A stretch of 64,000 bases of DNA from Fibrobacter sp. (GTDB taxonomy: Bacteria > Fibrobacterota > Fibrobacteria > Fibrobacterales > Fibrobacteraceae): the NCBI GenBank assembly GCA_024399065.1, contig JAKSIB010000001.1:62001-126000 (forward strand), written 5' to 3'. The notes beneath the pieces are model-generated. The model was not told the DNA's origin and did no database searches. It worked only from the letters and a program-made list of their open reading frames with translations. The translations under genes were made by a program, and so were the position numbers. This document shows positions 34,570-42,614 of the stretch, one piece after another; positions within the stretch are counted from its first letter, which is position 1; every line of letters starts with the position of its first letter.

Positions 34570-36759
34570 CTAGAACTTGAACAGCATACCGAAGCGCATC
34601 TGACCGTCGCGAACGCCGTCGTTGTCGCCCACATCCTTGATGGTGGCAAAGTCGAACTGAAGCATGTCGCTGAGCATAAAGCCGAAGCCGAAGTCAACTT
34701 CGTTACGCTTGCCGGTCTGGTCGTGCAGGTAACCTGCGCGAAGGGCGATGGTGTTGGAGTAGATGAATTCCAAGCCCACGTTGAACACACCCTGCATTAC
34801 AGAGTTCTTCAACTGTTCAAAGAAACCGTCGCCACCGCGTTCCGGGTTGAGCAAGGATTTCCAGCAGGCGATGTAGAACGGTTCCGGATTACCGCGTTCG
34901 TCGTCATAGACCACTTCGCGGTTATAGTCTGCTGCAACGGTCAACTTGTAGTCTGCCAAGGAGAAGATCTCGTAGGCGAGGCCAAGACGCCAGGTCAAGG
35001 GAATCGGATCTTCGTTGGTCTTGTCCACGTAGTAGACGCTAGGACCGATGTTCAAAAGTGCTGCGGCGAAATTCAACTTCGGGATAATCAAGTTCTTCTT
35101 GAGAACGCCGATATCAAATGCGTAACCGAAGGTGGTTGCTTCTTCTTCGCCGGCACCTGCGCCAGAGCTCAGGTCGGAGTAGAAGAACTTGATGGAGAGG
35201 CCGAGACCCCAGTCACCGGGGAAACGGGTGCCGTAGCTGACGCCGCCCACGATTTCAGAACTGTTGTATGCTACAAGGTCATCCACGTCGACATCTGCGG
35301 ATGCCACAGTGGAACCGAAGCTGACGAAGTTTACGAATGCGCCCAAGGTACCCCAGTCGTTCAGCGGGATGGTCATGCCGCCATAGAGGTGGTACAGGTC
35401 AGGAATATTCAAGACCGGCAAAAGCTTTTCGTAGAAGGCGGTGAGCTGGTAGTCGGCGTCCTTGAACTGTTCCATGCCATTAGCGGTACTGAACCAGACG
35501 TCGTTGCCCTGGGGAAGGACTGTCCAAACCTTATTTACAGAGAGGCCGTTTCCGGAATGGTAATGGATCCATTCATCGTCCTTCTTGACACTGCCTTCCT
35601 GTTCTGCAGTGCCACGTTCAAGTTCTGCCTTACGGCCGCTGGCGGTTGCATAATCCGGCAGATGGCGCCAGACACCCTTGTCGGTTGCAATCCAGATGCC
35701 GCCCTTCTGGTCGACGGAGACTGCATTGACGTGGTTATTTGCGAACTGCACCTGTTCCCACTTGCGGAGGTTGAAGTGGCTAAGGCCGCCTTCGTGGGCT
35801 GCCCATACGTGACCCGAGCTGTCGATGGCCAAGGCGGTGGGCTTAAGGTCCATGACGCCGTCTTCTTCGGTGAACAGGCTCCAGCGGTCCTTGTCGTTCA
35901 CAGACTTCTTGGGGACGAGACGTGCGATACCTGCACCGTCGGCTGCAACGAAAAGTTCCTTGCGGCTTTCGGACCAGGCGAGGGCGTTAATCTTCTGGCT
36001 GGGGAGAACCTTACCTTTTTGTTCGAACTGGCCGTTGCGGTAGACGAACAAACCATCGTCGGTACCGATCCAGATGGATGCACCCTGGCTTACCAAGGCG
36101 GAAATTCTGTGGTTGCCCAGTTCGGATTCGTAGCTCTTCCAGCCCTTACCGTCGAAACGATAAAGAGCCTTGGGTGTACCTACCCAGAGCTTTTCGGTGC
36201 GGCTTTCATAAAGAACGGCGGTGATAGTGTCCTTGACCACCAGGTTCCAGGGCATCTTCACTTCCACCACGTGCTTTTCGTCTTCGGCGTTCTTGATTTC
36301 GTTGAATGCCTTCACCTGGCGAACATATTCGTCCAAGCCGCGTTCTGTTCCGACGTAGACCTTCACTGCGTCACGGACCTTGGCGTTACCCTGGAGAGTG
36401 ATGGAATGGTAATTGATCCACTGTTCGCCGTCAAATTTCTGGATACCTTCTGCGGTACCGGCCCAAAGTTCGCTCTTGCTGAAGAAACCGTTCTTGGAAC
36501 GGGCTGCCATGCTTGTGAAATAAGGTGCGTTCTTGGCGTCGGCGGAGTAGGATACGCGCCATTCGTCGGCCAAGGGACCGAAAGCGAGACCTGCCGGATT
36601 GTAGAACATGGCGGTAGCGTCGTCTGCCATGGCAGAACCGGCTTCGCCCATACCCAGCTGACGTGCGCCAACGGGCATTTCAAGTGTGATAATAGCGGAA
36701 CCTGCTGCAAACGTCAGGGCAGGTGCGAGCAAAAGGGCGGAAAGTAGGGATTTACGCAA
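34570..36759 (-). CDS. PorV/PorQ-type outer-membrane barrel with inserted beta-propeller
   Basis: 729 aa from a TTG at 36759, chosen because GGAGG lies 4 nt upstream, the signal peptide (SLLSALLLAPALTFAAG) starts there, and it overlaps the upstream stop by 8 nt. The beginning has the PorV/UPF0164 signature GARQLGMGEAGSAMADDA, AMFYNPAGLA. After the first strands, about residues 85-440 contain beta-propeller blades of the two-component-regulator type: LWVGTPKALYRFDGKGW, IWIGTDDGLFVYRNGQF, VWAAHEGGLSHFN, IWIATDKGVWRHLP. From ~450 the barrel resumes and ends in MRFGMLFKF. PorV-type proteins serve type IX secretion or related surface transport; the propeller insertion is unusual. Confidence 0.85.
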   Translation of the reverse strand: MRKSLLSALLLAPALTFAAGSAIITLEMPVGARQLGMGEAGSAMADDATAMFYNPAGLAFGPLADEWRVSYSADAKNAPYFTSMAARSKNGFFSKSELWAGTAEGIQKFDGEQWINYHSITLQGNAKVRDAVKVYVGTERGLDEYVRQVKAFNEIKNAEDEKHVVEVKMPWNLVVKDTITAVLYESRTEKLWVGTPKALYRFDGKGWKSYESELGNHRISALVSQGASIWIGTDDGLFVYRNGQFEQKGKVLPSQKINALAWSESRKELFVAADGAGIARLVPKKSVNDKDRWSLFTEEDGVMDLKPTALAIDSSGHVWAAHEGGLSHFNLRKWEQVQFANNHVNAVSVDQKGGIWIATDKGVWRHLPDYATASGRKAELERGTAEQEGSVKKDDEWIHYHSGNGLSVNKVWTVLPQGNDVWFSTANGMEQFKDADYQLTAFYEKLLPVLNIPDLYHLYGGMTIPLNDWGTLGAFVNFVSFGSTVASADVDVDDLVAYNSSEIVGGVSYGTRFPGDWGLGLSIKFFYSDLSSGAGAGEEEATTFGYAFDIGVLKKNLIIPKLNFAAALLNIGPSVYYVDKTNEDPIPLTWRLGLAYEIFSLADYKLTVAADYNREVVYDDERGNPEPFYIACWKSLLNPERGGDGFFEQLKNSVMQGVFNVGLEFIYSNTIALRAGYLHDQTGKRNEVDFGFGFMLSDMLQFDFATIKDVGDNDGVRDGQMRFGMLFKF

Positions 36760-37315
36760 GGTGCCTCCAGTCCGGTACGTCGTAGCTGCTTCCGTGAGAC
36801 GGAACGACAGCCTTCCATCCGGATTTACTTGGGTTTTCCCAAGGCTGCTTCGGCAAGAGCTTGCAGTCGCAACCCAAAACATAAGGCGGCAAGATCTCGG
36901 CATGGTTGCGGATCTGTTCGCGGGTAATGAAGTTTTCCTCGTTGACGAACTTGCAGTATTCCTTGCCTTTGGGACCGAGGACGATGCGGTAGGTGGCGGT
37001 GCCGTTGCGGTCGCCTTCGTCAATGGTTCTAATAGTTTCTTCCATGGTCTGGTGCCACTGGGCGATCAGGGCTTCCCTCTGGTCGGGAGTCAGATCCTGA
37101 GTTTCAAGCCAGGAACGCAGAGATGCGTCGGAGGGCTTGACCGCTTCAAGAGATTCGCGGGCGGGGCGGACCACTACAGCGTACTGGCCGGACACGTCGA
37201 TGACCTTCTTCGGCTCGTCTTTTTCATCGGAGCTGTGGATAACCACGTAGGCGCCGATGGCGGCGAGAATGATCGACAGGACAATAATTGCGATTACAAT
37301 GATGATTGATAGCAT
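36752..37315 (-). CDS. single-pass membrane protein upstream of the PorV-like gene
   Basis: 187 aa from ATG 37315 (an in-frame TTG two codons upstream is possible). Residues 2-25 form a membrane helix (IIIVIAIIVLSIILAAIGAYVV). The soluble part has no recognised domain; its central segment (~63-90) is helical and its end carries CDCKLLPKQPW. The stop overlaps the TTG start of the PorV-like gene by 8 nt, so the two proteins are probably made together, and the product may be a periplasmic partner of the barrel. Confidence 0.7.
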   Translation of the reverse strand: MLSIIIVIAIIVLSIILAAIGAYVVIHSSDEKDEPKKVIDVSGQYAVVVRPARESLEAVKPSDASLRSWLETQDLTPDQREALIAQWHQTMEETIRTIDEGDRNGTATYRIVLGPKGKEYCKFVNEENFITREQIRNHAEILPPYVLGCDCKLLPKQPWENPSKSGWKAVVPSHGSSYDVPDWRHLA

Positions 37316-37387
37316 ATTCAATTCCGTTTGGGTGAAACCCGTACTCTAAAAAACTAGCATTTTCTATTTTATGAGACAGGAGATATT

Positions 37388-38632
37388 ATGTCTAAATTAA
37401 AGATTTTTCTTGTTCTGTTGATGAGTGTGAGCTGTTTCGCCGTTCCTTTCAAAATGGAAACCGTAAAGGAAGGTTCTGGAGACCCGATCCGTGCAGGACA
37501 ATTGATTAAAGTTCATTACAAAGGATTCCTGTACCAGGATAGCACCAAGTTGACAGAAGTGTCAAAAAATGACTCTGTTGTCGTGGCTGGTTCTGCTGCA
37601 ACCGACTCTACCGCTGAATCTACCGAAGCTGCTGAAAACGGTCCCTTTGCTGACTCCTATGCAAATGGCGAACCGCTGGAATTCACTATCGGCGTGGGTA
37701 TGGTGATCCCGGGTTGGGAAAAGGGCCTTATGGGCATGAAGGTTGGCGAAATCCGCAAGCTTTATGTGCCCTACCAGATGGCTTATGGCGAAAACTCCCT
37801 GGAAGGCATTCCTGCATACTCCGATCTTTACTTTGAAGTGGAGTTGGTTGCCGCAGAAAAACCCATGGAACCGGACGTATTCCCCAAGAGTGTTGAAGGG
37901 CTCAAGTGGAAGGATGCCGCCAAGGGTCTCAAGATTTACGACGAAAAGGTTGGTTCCGGCAAGCCTGCCGCCGTAGGTTCCGTGCTTAAGACTCATTATA
38001 CCGGCTGGCTTCTTTCTGGCCGTAAGTTCGGTAGCTCCAAGGACATGGGCAAGCCCCTCCAGGTTGTGCTTGGCGCTGGCAAGATGATCAAGGGCTGGGA
38101 AGTAGGCCTCGAAGGCATGCGTGAAGGCGGCGTTCGCTGGTTCCGCGTTTCTCCCAACATGGGCTATGGCGCAACAGCCTACTCCATGATTCCCTCCAAC
38201 TCCACCTTGATCTTCAAGGTGGAACTGGTTTCTGCAGAAATTGACGAAGCTGTGGCTGCCGCCATGGACTTCTTCCCGGATACAACCGCATTGACTTTTG
38301 AAAACGGTTCCGAAGGCTTGCGCTACGCTGTAATCAAGCAGGGCGAAGGCGAACCTGCCCAGAAGGGCGACAAGGCTGTGGTCCATTATACCGGATGGCT
38401 TACCAATGGCTACAAGTTCGATAGCTCCCGTGACCGTGGCCAGGTATTCAGCTTCCCGCTGGGTGGTGGCCGTGTGATCCGCGGTTGGGAACTGGGTGTT
38501 CAGGGTATGCTTCCGGGTGAAAAGAGAATCTTGATCGTTCCGCCGGGAATTGGTTACGGCAACCGCGCCGCAGGTCCGATTCCAGCAGGCTCTACTTTGA
38601 TCTTCGCCGTGGAATATCTGGGTAACGAATAG
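37388..38632 (+). CDS. exported peptidyl-prolyl isomerase with three FKBP domains
   Basis: 414 aa, signal peptide ([15 protein letters not shown]). Three FKBP-type domains follow: residues ~30-155 with a 30-residue acidic insertion, ~185-285 ([39 protein letters not shown]), and ~315-414 ([40 protein letters not shown]). Aromatic and Asp pocket residues are best kept in the third domain. FKBPs speed folding at proline bonds, here of exported proteins. Tandem FKBPs are known, but three in one exported bacterial chain is uncommon. A terminator follows. Confidence 0.9.
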   Translation: MSKLKIFLVLLMSVSCFAVPFKMETVKEGSGDPIRAGQLIKVHYKGFLYQDSTKLTEVSKNDSVVVAGSAATDSTAESTEAAENGPFADSYANGEPLEFTIGVGMVIPGWEKGLMGMKVGEIRKLYVPYQMAYGENSLEGIPAYSDLYFEVELVAAEKPMEPDVFPKSVEGLKWKDAAKGLKIYDEKVGSGKPAAVGSVLKTHYTGWLLSGRKFGSSKDMGKPLQVVLGAGKMIKGWEVGLEGMREGGVRWFRVSPNMGYGATAYSMIPSNSTLIFKVELVSAEIDEAVAAAMDFFPDTTALTFENGSEGLRYAVIKQGEGEPAQKGDKAVVHYTGWLTNGYKFDSSRDRGQVFSFPLGGGRVIRGWELGVQGMLPGEKRILIVPPGIGYGNRAAGPIPAGSTLIFAVEYLGNE

Positions 38633-38647
38633 TTCTAGAATCGAAAG

Positions 38648-38664
38648 CCTACAAATCCTATAGT
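38648..38664. promoter_or_regulatory. CCTA-N9-TAG(T) site upstream of the Rrf2 gene
   Basis: CCTACAAATCCTATAGT differs by one base from the CCTA-N9-TAGG palindromes ahead of metY. It lies 63 bp before the rrf2 start, upstream of a terminator hairpin and of a TATCTTTA -10-like sequence (38703-38710). It could be an autoregulation site. Confidence 0.4.
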
Positions 38665-38672
38665 TTTTCAAG

Positions 38673-38704
38673 GAAAAACGCTCGTTTGGGCGTTTTTCTT
38701 TTTA
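38673..38704 (+). terminator. terminator of the FKBP gene
   Basis: AAAAACGC-TCGTTTGG-GCGTTTTT stem-loop followed by CTTTTT. Confidence 0.85.
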
Positions 38705-38726
38705 TCTTTAATGGTGGAGGCGCAAA

Positions 38727-39185
38727 ATGCGAATTTCTACTAAAGGCCGTTATGCTTTGCGTGTGATGATTGACCTGGCTAAGAATGGCCGTGACAATTA
38801 CGTGAAACTGCAGGAACTGTCAGCCCGTCAGCAAATCTCTGAAAAGTACCTGGAAGGCATTCTGGGAACTTTGGTGCGCAGCAAGCTTTTGGAAGGTGCC
38901 CGCGGCAAGGGCGGTGGCTACAAGCTTAAGTGCGAACCTTCGGAATGCAGCGTGTGGGATATTCTCTCCCTGACGGAAACCTCGGTGGCGCCTGTAGCCT
39001 GCCTGGACGACAAGGAGAACAAGTGCGAACGCGCCGGCATTTGCATTACGCTTCCGGTGTGGAAGGAACTGGACGGCATTATCCGCGGTTACCTAGAGGG
39101 AGTTAAGCTGGACCAGTTTGTGCGTGGTGTTGAAGCCGCCGATGGCAAAATGCCCGACGATAAAATCTGGAGCTGCGGGCTCTAG
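38727..39185 (+). CDS. Rrf2-family transcription regulator, CymR/IscR-like
   Basis: 152 aa. The winged helix is typical (MRISTKGRYALRVMIDLA, QQISEKYLEGILGTL, LLEGARGKGGGYKL). A Cys cluster CLDDKENKCERAGIC follows around residues 92-106, in the position where IscR and NsrR bind an Fe-S cluster. Its place directly upstream of metY and cysK suggests control of cysteine synthesis, like CymR in Firmicutes, but the Cys cluster would favour Fe-S or redox sensing. GGAGG precedes the ATG, and a terminator follows, so it is its own unit. Confidence 0.9.
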   Translation: MRISTKGRYALRVMIDLAKNGRDNYVKLQELSARQQISEKYLEGILGTLVRSKLLEGARGKGGGYKLKCEPSECSVWDILSLTETSVAPVACLDDKENKCERAGICITLPVWKELDGIIRGYLEGVKLDQFVRGVEAADGKMPDDKIWSCGL

Positions 39186-39224
39186 AATTTAAACGACTCG
39201 GGGCGTTGCACTCGTCGTATCTCT

Positions 39225-39252
39225 AAAAAGCTGGTGAAAACCGGCTTTTTTT
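39225..39252 (+). terminator. terminator of the Rrf2 gene
   Basis: Stem GCTGGT/ACCGGC with one G-T pair, GAAA loop, A5 before and T7 after. It separates the regulator from the metY leader. Confidence 0.85.
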
Positions 39253-39378
39253 ATTTGTACTAAACCTGCGAATTTTTGCGAAAAAGGACGAATTATAGCC
39301 TTTCTTAAGGATTGGTTATAGTTAAAATCTATAGAAAACAAAGAAAAGTGAAAAAAAAGTTATAGTTTTCCTGCAAAA

Positions 39379-39447
39379 CCTATTGGATGAGTAGGAAATT
39401 GTTTTTAACTTGTACCTGTCGGTTTGAAAACCTACAAAACTTATAGG
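39379..39447. promoter_or_regulatory. two CCTA-N9-TAGG palindromes in the metY leader
   Basis: CCTATTGGATGAGTAGG at 39379-39395 and CCTACAAAACTTATAGG at 39431-39447 share outer half-sites and length, start to start 52 bp. They are the best candidates for the Rrf2 operator. A related CTATAG occurs at 39329-39334. The 39253-39482 stretch around them is AT-rich and has no gene. Confidence 0.6.
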
Positions 39448-39483
39448 AAAGACGGACCGAAAAATTTGTACGGAGAAATAAAA

Positions 39484-39549
39484 ATGGATTTTAAAACTTA
39501 TCTGAGAAATGACCGGCGATGTCGAGCCGGATTCCGAATGCGAGGCTAA
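39484..39549 (+). CDS. 21-codon leader reading frame before metY
   Basis: ATG at 39484 has a GGAG 8 nt upstream and reads MDFKTYLRNDRRC, then RAGFRMRG and a stop. The second half is inside a hairpin repeat element, so this may be a real start whose original gene was cut by the repeat, or an incidental frame. One Cys codon is present, but no run of codons that would suggest attenuation. Confidence 0.3.
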   Translation: MDFKTYLRNDRRCRAGFRMRG

Positions 39550-39666
39550 CGCATTAAACCAAAGCCCCGAGCAAAACGCTCGCAAAACAGCCGGCGGGCT
39601 AAAACGCGAAAAAAACTTGGAGACTTGAGGTATTGCCTCGAACCTGGAACCTCGAGCCTCGAACCT
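39513..39666. repeat. cluster of hairpin repeats in the metY leader
   Basis: CCGGC/GCCGG (39513-39530), AATGCG/CGCATT (39537-39555) and CGAGC/GCTCG (39568-39582) follow one another. The block ends with 39641-39666, an exact inverted copy of 6091-6116. It fills most of the space between the Rrf2-type sites and the metY ribosome site. Confidence 0.75.
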
Positions 39667-39682
39667 AAAAAGGAATTAAATC

Positions 39683-40963
39683 ATGTCTCAGAATCTTCAC
39701 TTTGAAACTCTTCAGCTCCACGTTGGCCAGGAATCCGCAGACCCCGCAACCGATTCTCGCGCAGTTCCTATTTACGCAACCACCTCTTACGTTTTCCACA
39801 ACTCCCAGCATGCCGCTGACCGTTTCGGCCTTCGCGATGCCGGTAACATTTACGGTCGCTTGACCAACTCCACCCAGGGCGTTTTCGAACAGCGTATCGC
39901 TGCCCTGGAAGGTGGTTCCGCAGCTCTCGCCGTTGCATCCGGTGCTGCTGCCATTACTTATGCCATTGAAGCTCTCGCTCAGGCTGGCGATCACGTGGTT
40001 GCCCAGAAGACCATTTACGGTGGCTCCTACAACTTGCTGAAGCACACCTTGGCTCCTTTCGGCGTCAGCACTTCTTTCGTTGACACTCACAACCTGGCTG
40101 AAGTGGAAGCTGCCATCAAGGAAAACACCAAGATCCTTTACCTGGAAACTCTTGGTAATCCCAACTCTGATGTTTCTGATATTGACGCACTTATTGAACT
40201 CGGTCACAAGCACGGCCTCGCCGTTATCGTCGACAACACCTTCGGCACTCCGTATCTGTTCCGCCCCATCGAACACGGCGCAGACGTTGTTGTTCATTCC
40301 GCTACTAAGTTCATCGGCGGTCACGGTACCACTCTCGGCGGCATCATCATTGAATCCGGTAAGACCAACTGGAAGTCTGGCAAGTTCCCCACCATCGCTA
40401 ACCCCAACGTGAGCTACCACGGCGTAAGCTTCGCCGACGCTGTTCCGGGTGCCGCATTCGTGACCTACATCCGCGCCATTCTCCTTCGCGACCAGGGCGC
40501 TGCAATTTCCCCGTTTGCTGCATGGGCTCTCATCCAGGGTACTGAAACCTTGTCCCTGCGTATCGAACGCCATGTGGAAAATACCAAGAAGGTTGTGGAA
40601 TTCCTTTCCAAGCACCCGAAGGTTGCATCCGTTAGCCACCCCAGCCTGCCGTCTCATCCGGATCACGAAAACTTCAAGAAGTATTTCCCCAAGGGTGGCG
40701 CCTCCATCTTTACCTTTGAAATCAAGGGCGGTCAGGCCGAAGCCTGGAAGTTCATTGATAGCCTGAAGATCTTTAGCCTCTTGGCAAACGTTGCCGATGT
40801 GAAGAGCCTGGTGATTCATCCGTACACCACCACTCATTCCGAACTGAACGAAGAAGAATTCAAGGAACAGAATATCACTCCGTCCACCATCCGCCTCTCC
40901 ATCGGTACCGAACACATCGATGACATTATTGCGGACCTCGCTCAGGCACTGGAACAAGTGTAA
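39683..40963 (+). CDS. metY: O-acetylhomoserine sulfhydrylase / cysteine synthase (MetY-type)
   Basis: 426 aa, PLP enzyme of the Cys/Met metabolism family. FETLQLHVGQ at the start, YGRLTNSTQGVFEQRIAALEGG, and the PLP Lys in VVHSATKFIGGHGTTLGG (near residue 208) identify the MetY branch, which makes homocysteine from O-acetylhomoserine and sulfide. The length and the long C-terminal part (NVADVKSLVIHPYTTTH) fit. It is next to cysK and behind an Rrf2 regulator, forming a sulfide-assimilation module. AAGGAA precedes the ATG. Confidence 0.95.
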   Translation: MSQNLHFETLQLHVGQESADPATDSRAVPIYATTSYVFHNSQHAADRFGLRDAGNIYGRLTNSTQGVFEQRIAALEGGSAALAVASGAAAITYAIEALAQAGDHVVAQKTIYGGSYNLLKHTLAPFGVSTSFVDTHNLAEVEAAIKENTKILYLETLGNPNSDVSDIDALIELGHKHGLAVIVDNTFGTPYLFRPIEHGADVVVHSATKFIGGHGTTLGGIIIESGKTNWKSGKFPTIANPNVSYHGVSFADAVPGAAFVTYIRAILLRDQGAAISPFAAWALIQGTETLSLRIERHVENTKKVVEFLSKHPKVASVSHPSLPSHPDHENFKKYFPKGGASIFTFEIKGGQAEAWKFIDSLKIFSLLANVADVKSLVIHPYTTTHSELNEEEFKEQNITPSTIRLSIGTEHIDDIIADLAQALEQV

Positions 40964-40995
40964 ATAGACGAGAGAACGTTCGCTGTGCTCACTAC

Positions 40996-41100
40996 AGACG
41001 AGAGACGAAAGAAAAATAATGACGGCGGAGCCGTTTAATATAGAGCGCCTTTGGCGCCAAATTAAATCTCTCGTCTTTCGTCTACCAGGGGCAACGCCCC
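40996..41100. repeat. nested hairpin repeat element between metY and cysK
   Basis: Outer arms 40996-41012 (AGACGAGAGACGAAAGA) and 41067-41083 pair at 15 of 17 positions. Inside lie ACGGC/GCCGT (41022-41034) and GCGCC-TTT-GGCGC (41045-41057), and behind it GGGGC-AAC-GCCCC (41088-41100). A further AGACGAGAGA copy begins at 40966. There is no T-run, so it is not a terminator but could affect the ratio of metY to cysK mRNA. Confidence 0.75.
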
Positions 41101-41132
41101 GGTCTAAAACCTAAACATAAAGGAATTTCAAA

Positions 41133-42065
41133 ATGTCTAAGATTTATACTTCTGCAGATCAGCTGATTGGTCACACTCCTCTTCTGGAACTTACTCACAT
41201 CGAAGCCGCTAACAATCTCGGTGCGAAGGTTCTGGCAAAGCTTGAATATTTCAACCCCGCTGGCTCCGTGAAGGACCGTATCGCCAAGGGCATTCTGGAT
41301 GACGCTGAAAAGTCCGGCAAGCTGAAGCCCGGTGCAGTGATTATCGAACCGACCTCCGGTAACACTGGCATTGGCCTTGCTTCCGTTGCTGCAGCCCGCG
41401 GCTACCGCATCATCATCGTGATGCCCGAAACCATGAGCGTTGAACGCCGCCAGATCATCAAGGCCTACGGTGCAGAACTTGTTCTTACCGAAGGCGCCAA
41501 GGGCATGAAGGGTGCTATCGCCCGTGCCAACGAACTGGCTGCAGAAATTCCTAACAGCTTTATCCCGGGCCAGTTCGTGAACCCGGCAAACCCGGCAACT
41601 CACCGTGCCTCTACCGGCCCGGAAATCTGGGAAGACACCGACGGTAAGGTGGATATCTTTGTTGCCGGTGTGGGTACCGGTGGTACCGTCACGGGCGTTG
41701 GCGAATATCTGAAGTCCCAGAACCCCAACGTGAAGGTTGTGGCTGTTGAACCCGCTTCCTCTCCGGTACTTTCCAAGGGTGTTGCTGGCGCTCACAAGAT
41801 CCAGGGCATTGGCGCAGGTTTCGTTCCTGACACCTTGAACACCAAGGTCTACGACGAAATCATCGCAGTAGAAAACGAAGCCGCATTCGAAGCCGGTCGC
41901 GAAATCGGCCACAAGGAAGGCGTGCTGGTAGGTATCTCTTCTGGTGCCGCTCTCTGGGCTGCCAAGGAACTGGCTAAGCGTCCGGAAAACAAGGGGAAGA
42001 CCATCGTGGCTTTGCTCCCGGATACCGGCGACCGCTACCTCTCTACCGCACTGTTCGCTGAATAG
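41133..42065 (+). CDS. cysK: cysteine synthase A (O-acetylserine sulfhydrylase)
   Basis: 310 aa. Makes cysteine from O-acetylserine and sulfide with PLP. The PLP lysine is in [14 protein letters not shown] (K47), the substrate loop is [12 protein letters not shown], and the PLP phosphate loop is [10 protein letters not shown]; the end [14 protein letters not shown] is typical. It follows metY across a 169-bp repeat-filled gap and could be read from the same promoter. AAGGAA precedes the start. Confidence 0.97.
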   Translation: MSKIYTSADQLIGHTPLLELTHIEAANNLGAKVLAKLEYFNPAGSVKDRIAKGILDDAEKSGKLKPGAVIIEPTSGNTGIGLASVAAARGYRIIIVMPETMSVERRQIIKAYGAELVLTEGAKGMKGAIARANELAAEIPNSFIPGQFVNPANPATHRASTGPEIWEDTDGKVDIFVAGVGTGGTVTGVGEYLKSQNPNVKVVAVEPASSPVLSKGVAGAHKIQGIGAGFVPDTLNTKVYDEIIAVENEAAFEAGREIGHKEGVLVGISSGAALWAAKELAKRPENKGKTIVALLPDTGDRYLSTALFAE

Positions 42066-42092
42066 TTTTTTGTCCTATCTGTGTTAATGAAT

Positions 42093-42135
42093 TAAGCGCC
42101 AGGAAGTTCCATTAGCTTTCTGGCGCTTTCCTTTT
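42093..42135 (+). terminator. terminator of cysK
   Basis: AAGCGCCAG and CTGGCGCTT arms with a 17-nt loop, then TCCTTTT. Confidence 0.8.
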
Positions 42136-42145
42136 AGGAGGTTTT

Positions 42146-42614
42146 ATGATACCCTTAGAAATTCTGCCTACGTTTTTATTCTACAGTTTTATTGCAAGTA
42201 TTACGCCAGGTCCTGCAAATTTAAGTTCCCTTTCGCTGGCGCTGAGCCGCGGAAAAAATGTGGCTCTCAAGCAATGGGTGGGGCTGTTCACAGGCTTTAC
42301 TATTGTGTCCCTGATTTCAGGATTCGTAGCTTTCTTTGTATGAACCGCATTGAATGAATACGCAAAAGTTTTATGTGAAGATTATGTTCTTTTGCGTGAC
42401 TGTTCAGACCACATTTTTGCTGCCCTATAATCACAGCTTACTTTCTGTTCTGTTGTTGGCTTTGCTCTTGCCCTTTATTGGACCCGTTTGCAATCTGGCG
42501 TGGCTTTTTACCGGAGCCGCCTTGCAACGATTCTTTGTCCATTACCAAAAGCAAGTGAACGCAGTAATGGCGGGGTCGTTGGTGCTTTGCGCAGCAAGCA
42601 TTGTGTTGAATTAG
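42146..42614 (+). pseudogene. LysE-family amino acid exporter, internally deleted
   Basis: 42146-42343 encodes a normal LysE/RhtB start (MIPLEILPTFLFYSFIASIT, then PGPANLSSLSLALSRG) and stops after 65 codons. 42354-42614 in another frame has the second half (KIMFFCVTVQTTFLLPYNHS ... GPVCNLAWLFTGAALQRFF). Together they are about 85 codons shorter than the ~200-aa family, so the middle, including the helices around residues 70-120, has been lost along with the frame. A good GGAGG still precedes the start. No longer a transporter. Confidence 0.85.

Noticed and set aside
34723-36747. 674-codon plus-strand frame opposite the PorV-like gene
   Set aside because: Antisense shadow of a clear barrel-propeller gene; Cys/Val/Gly-rich translation with no motifs and no ribosome site.
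39665-40957. 430-codon minus-strand frame opposite metY
   Set aside because: Exact shadow of metY; translation has no recognisable domain.
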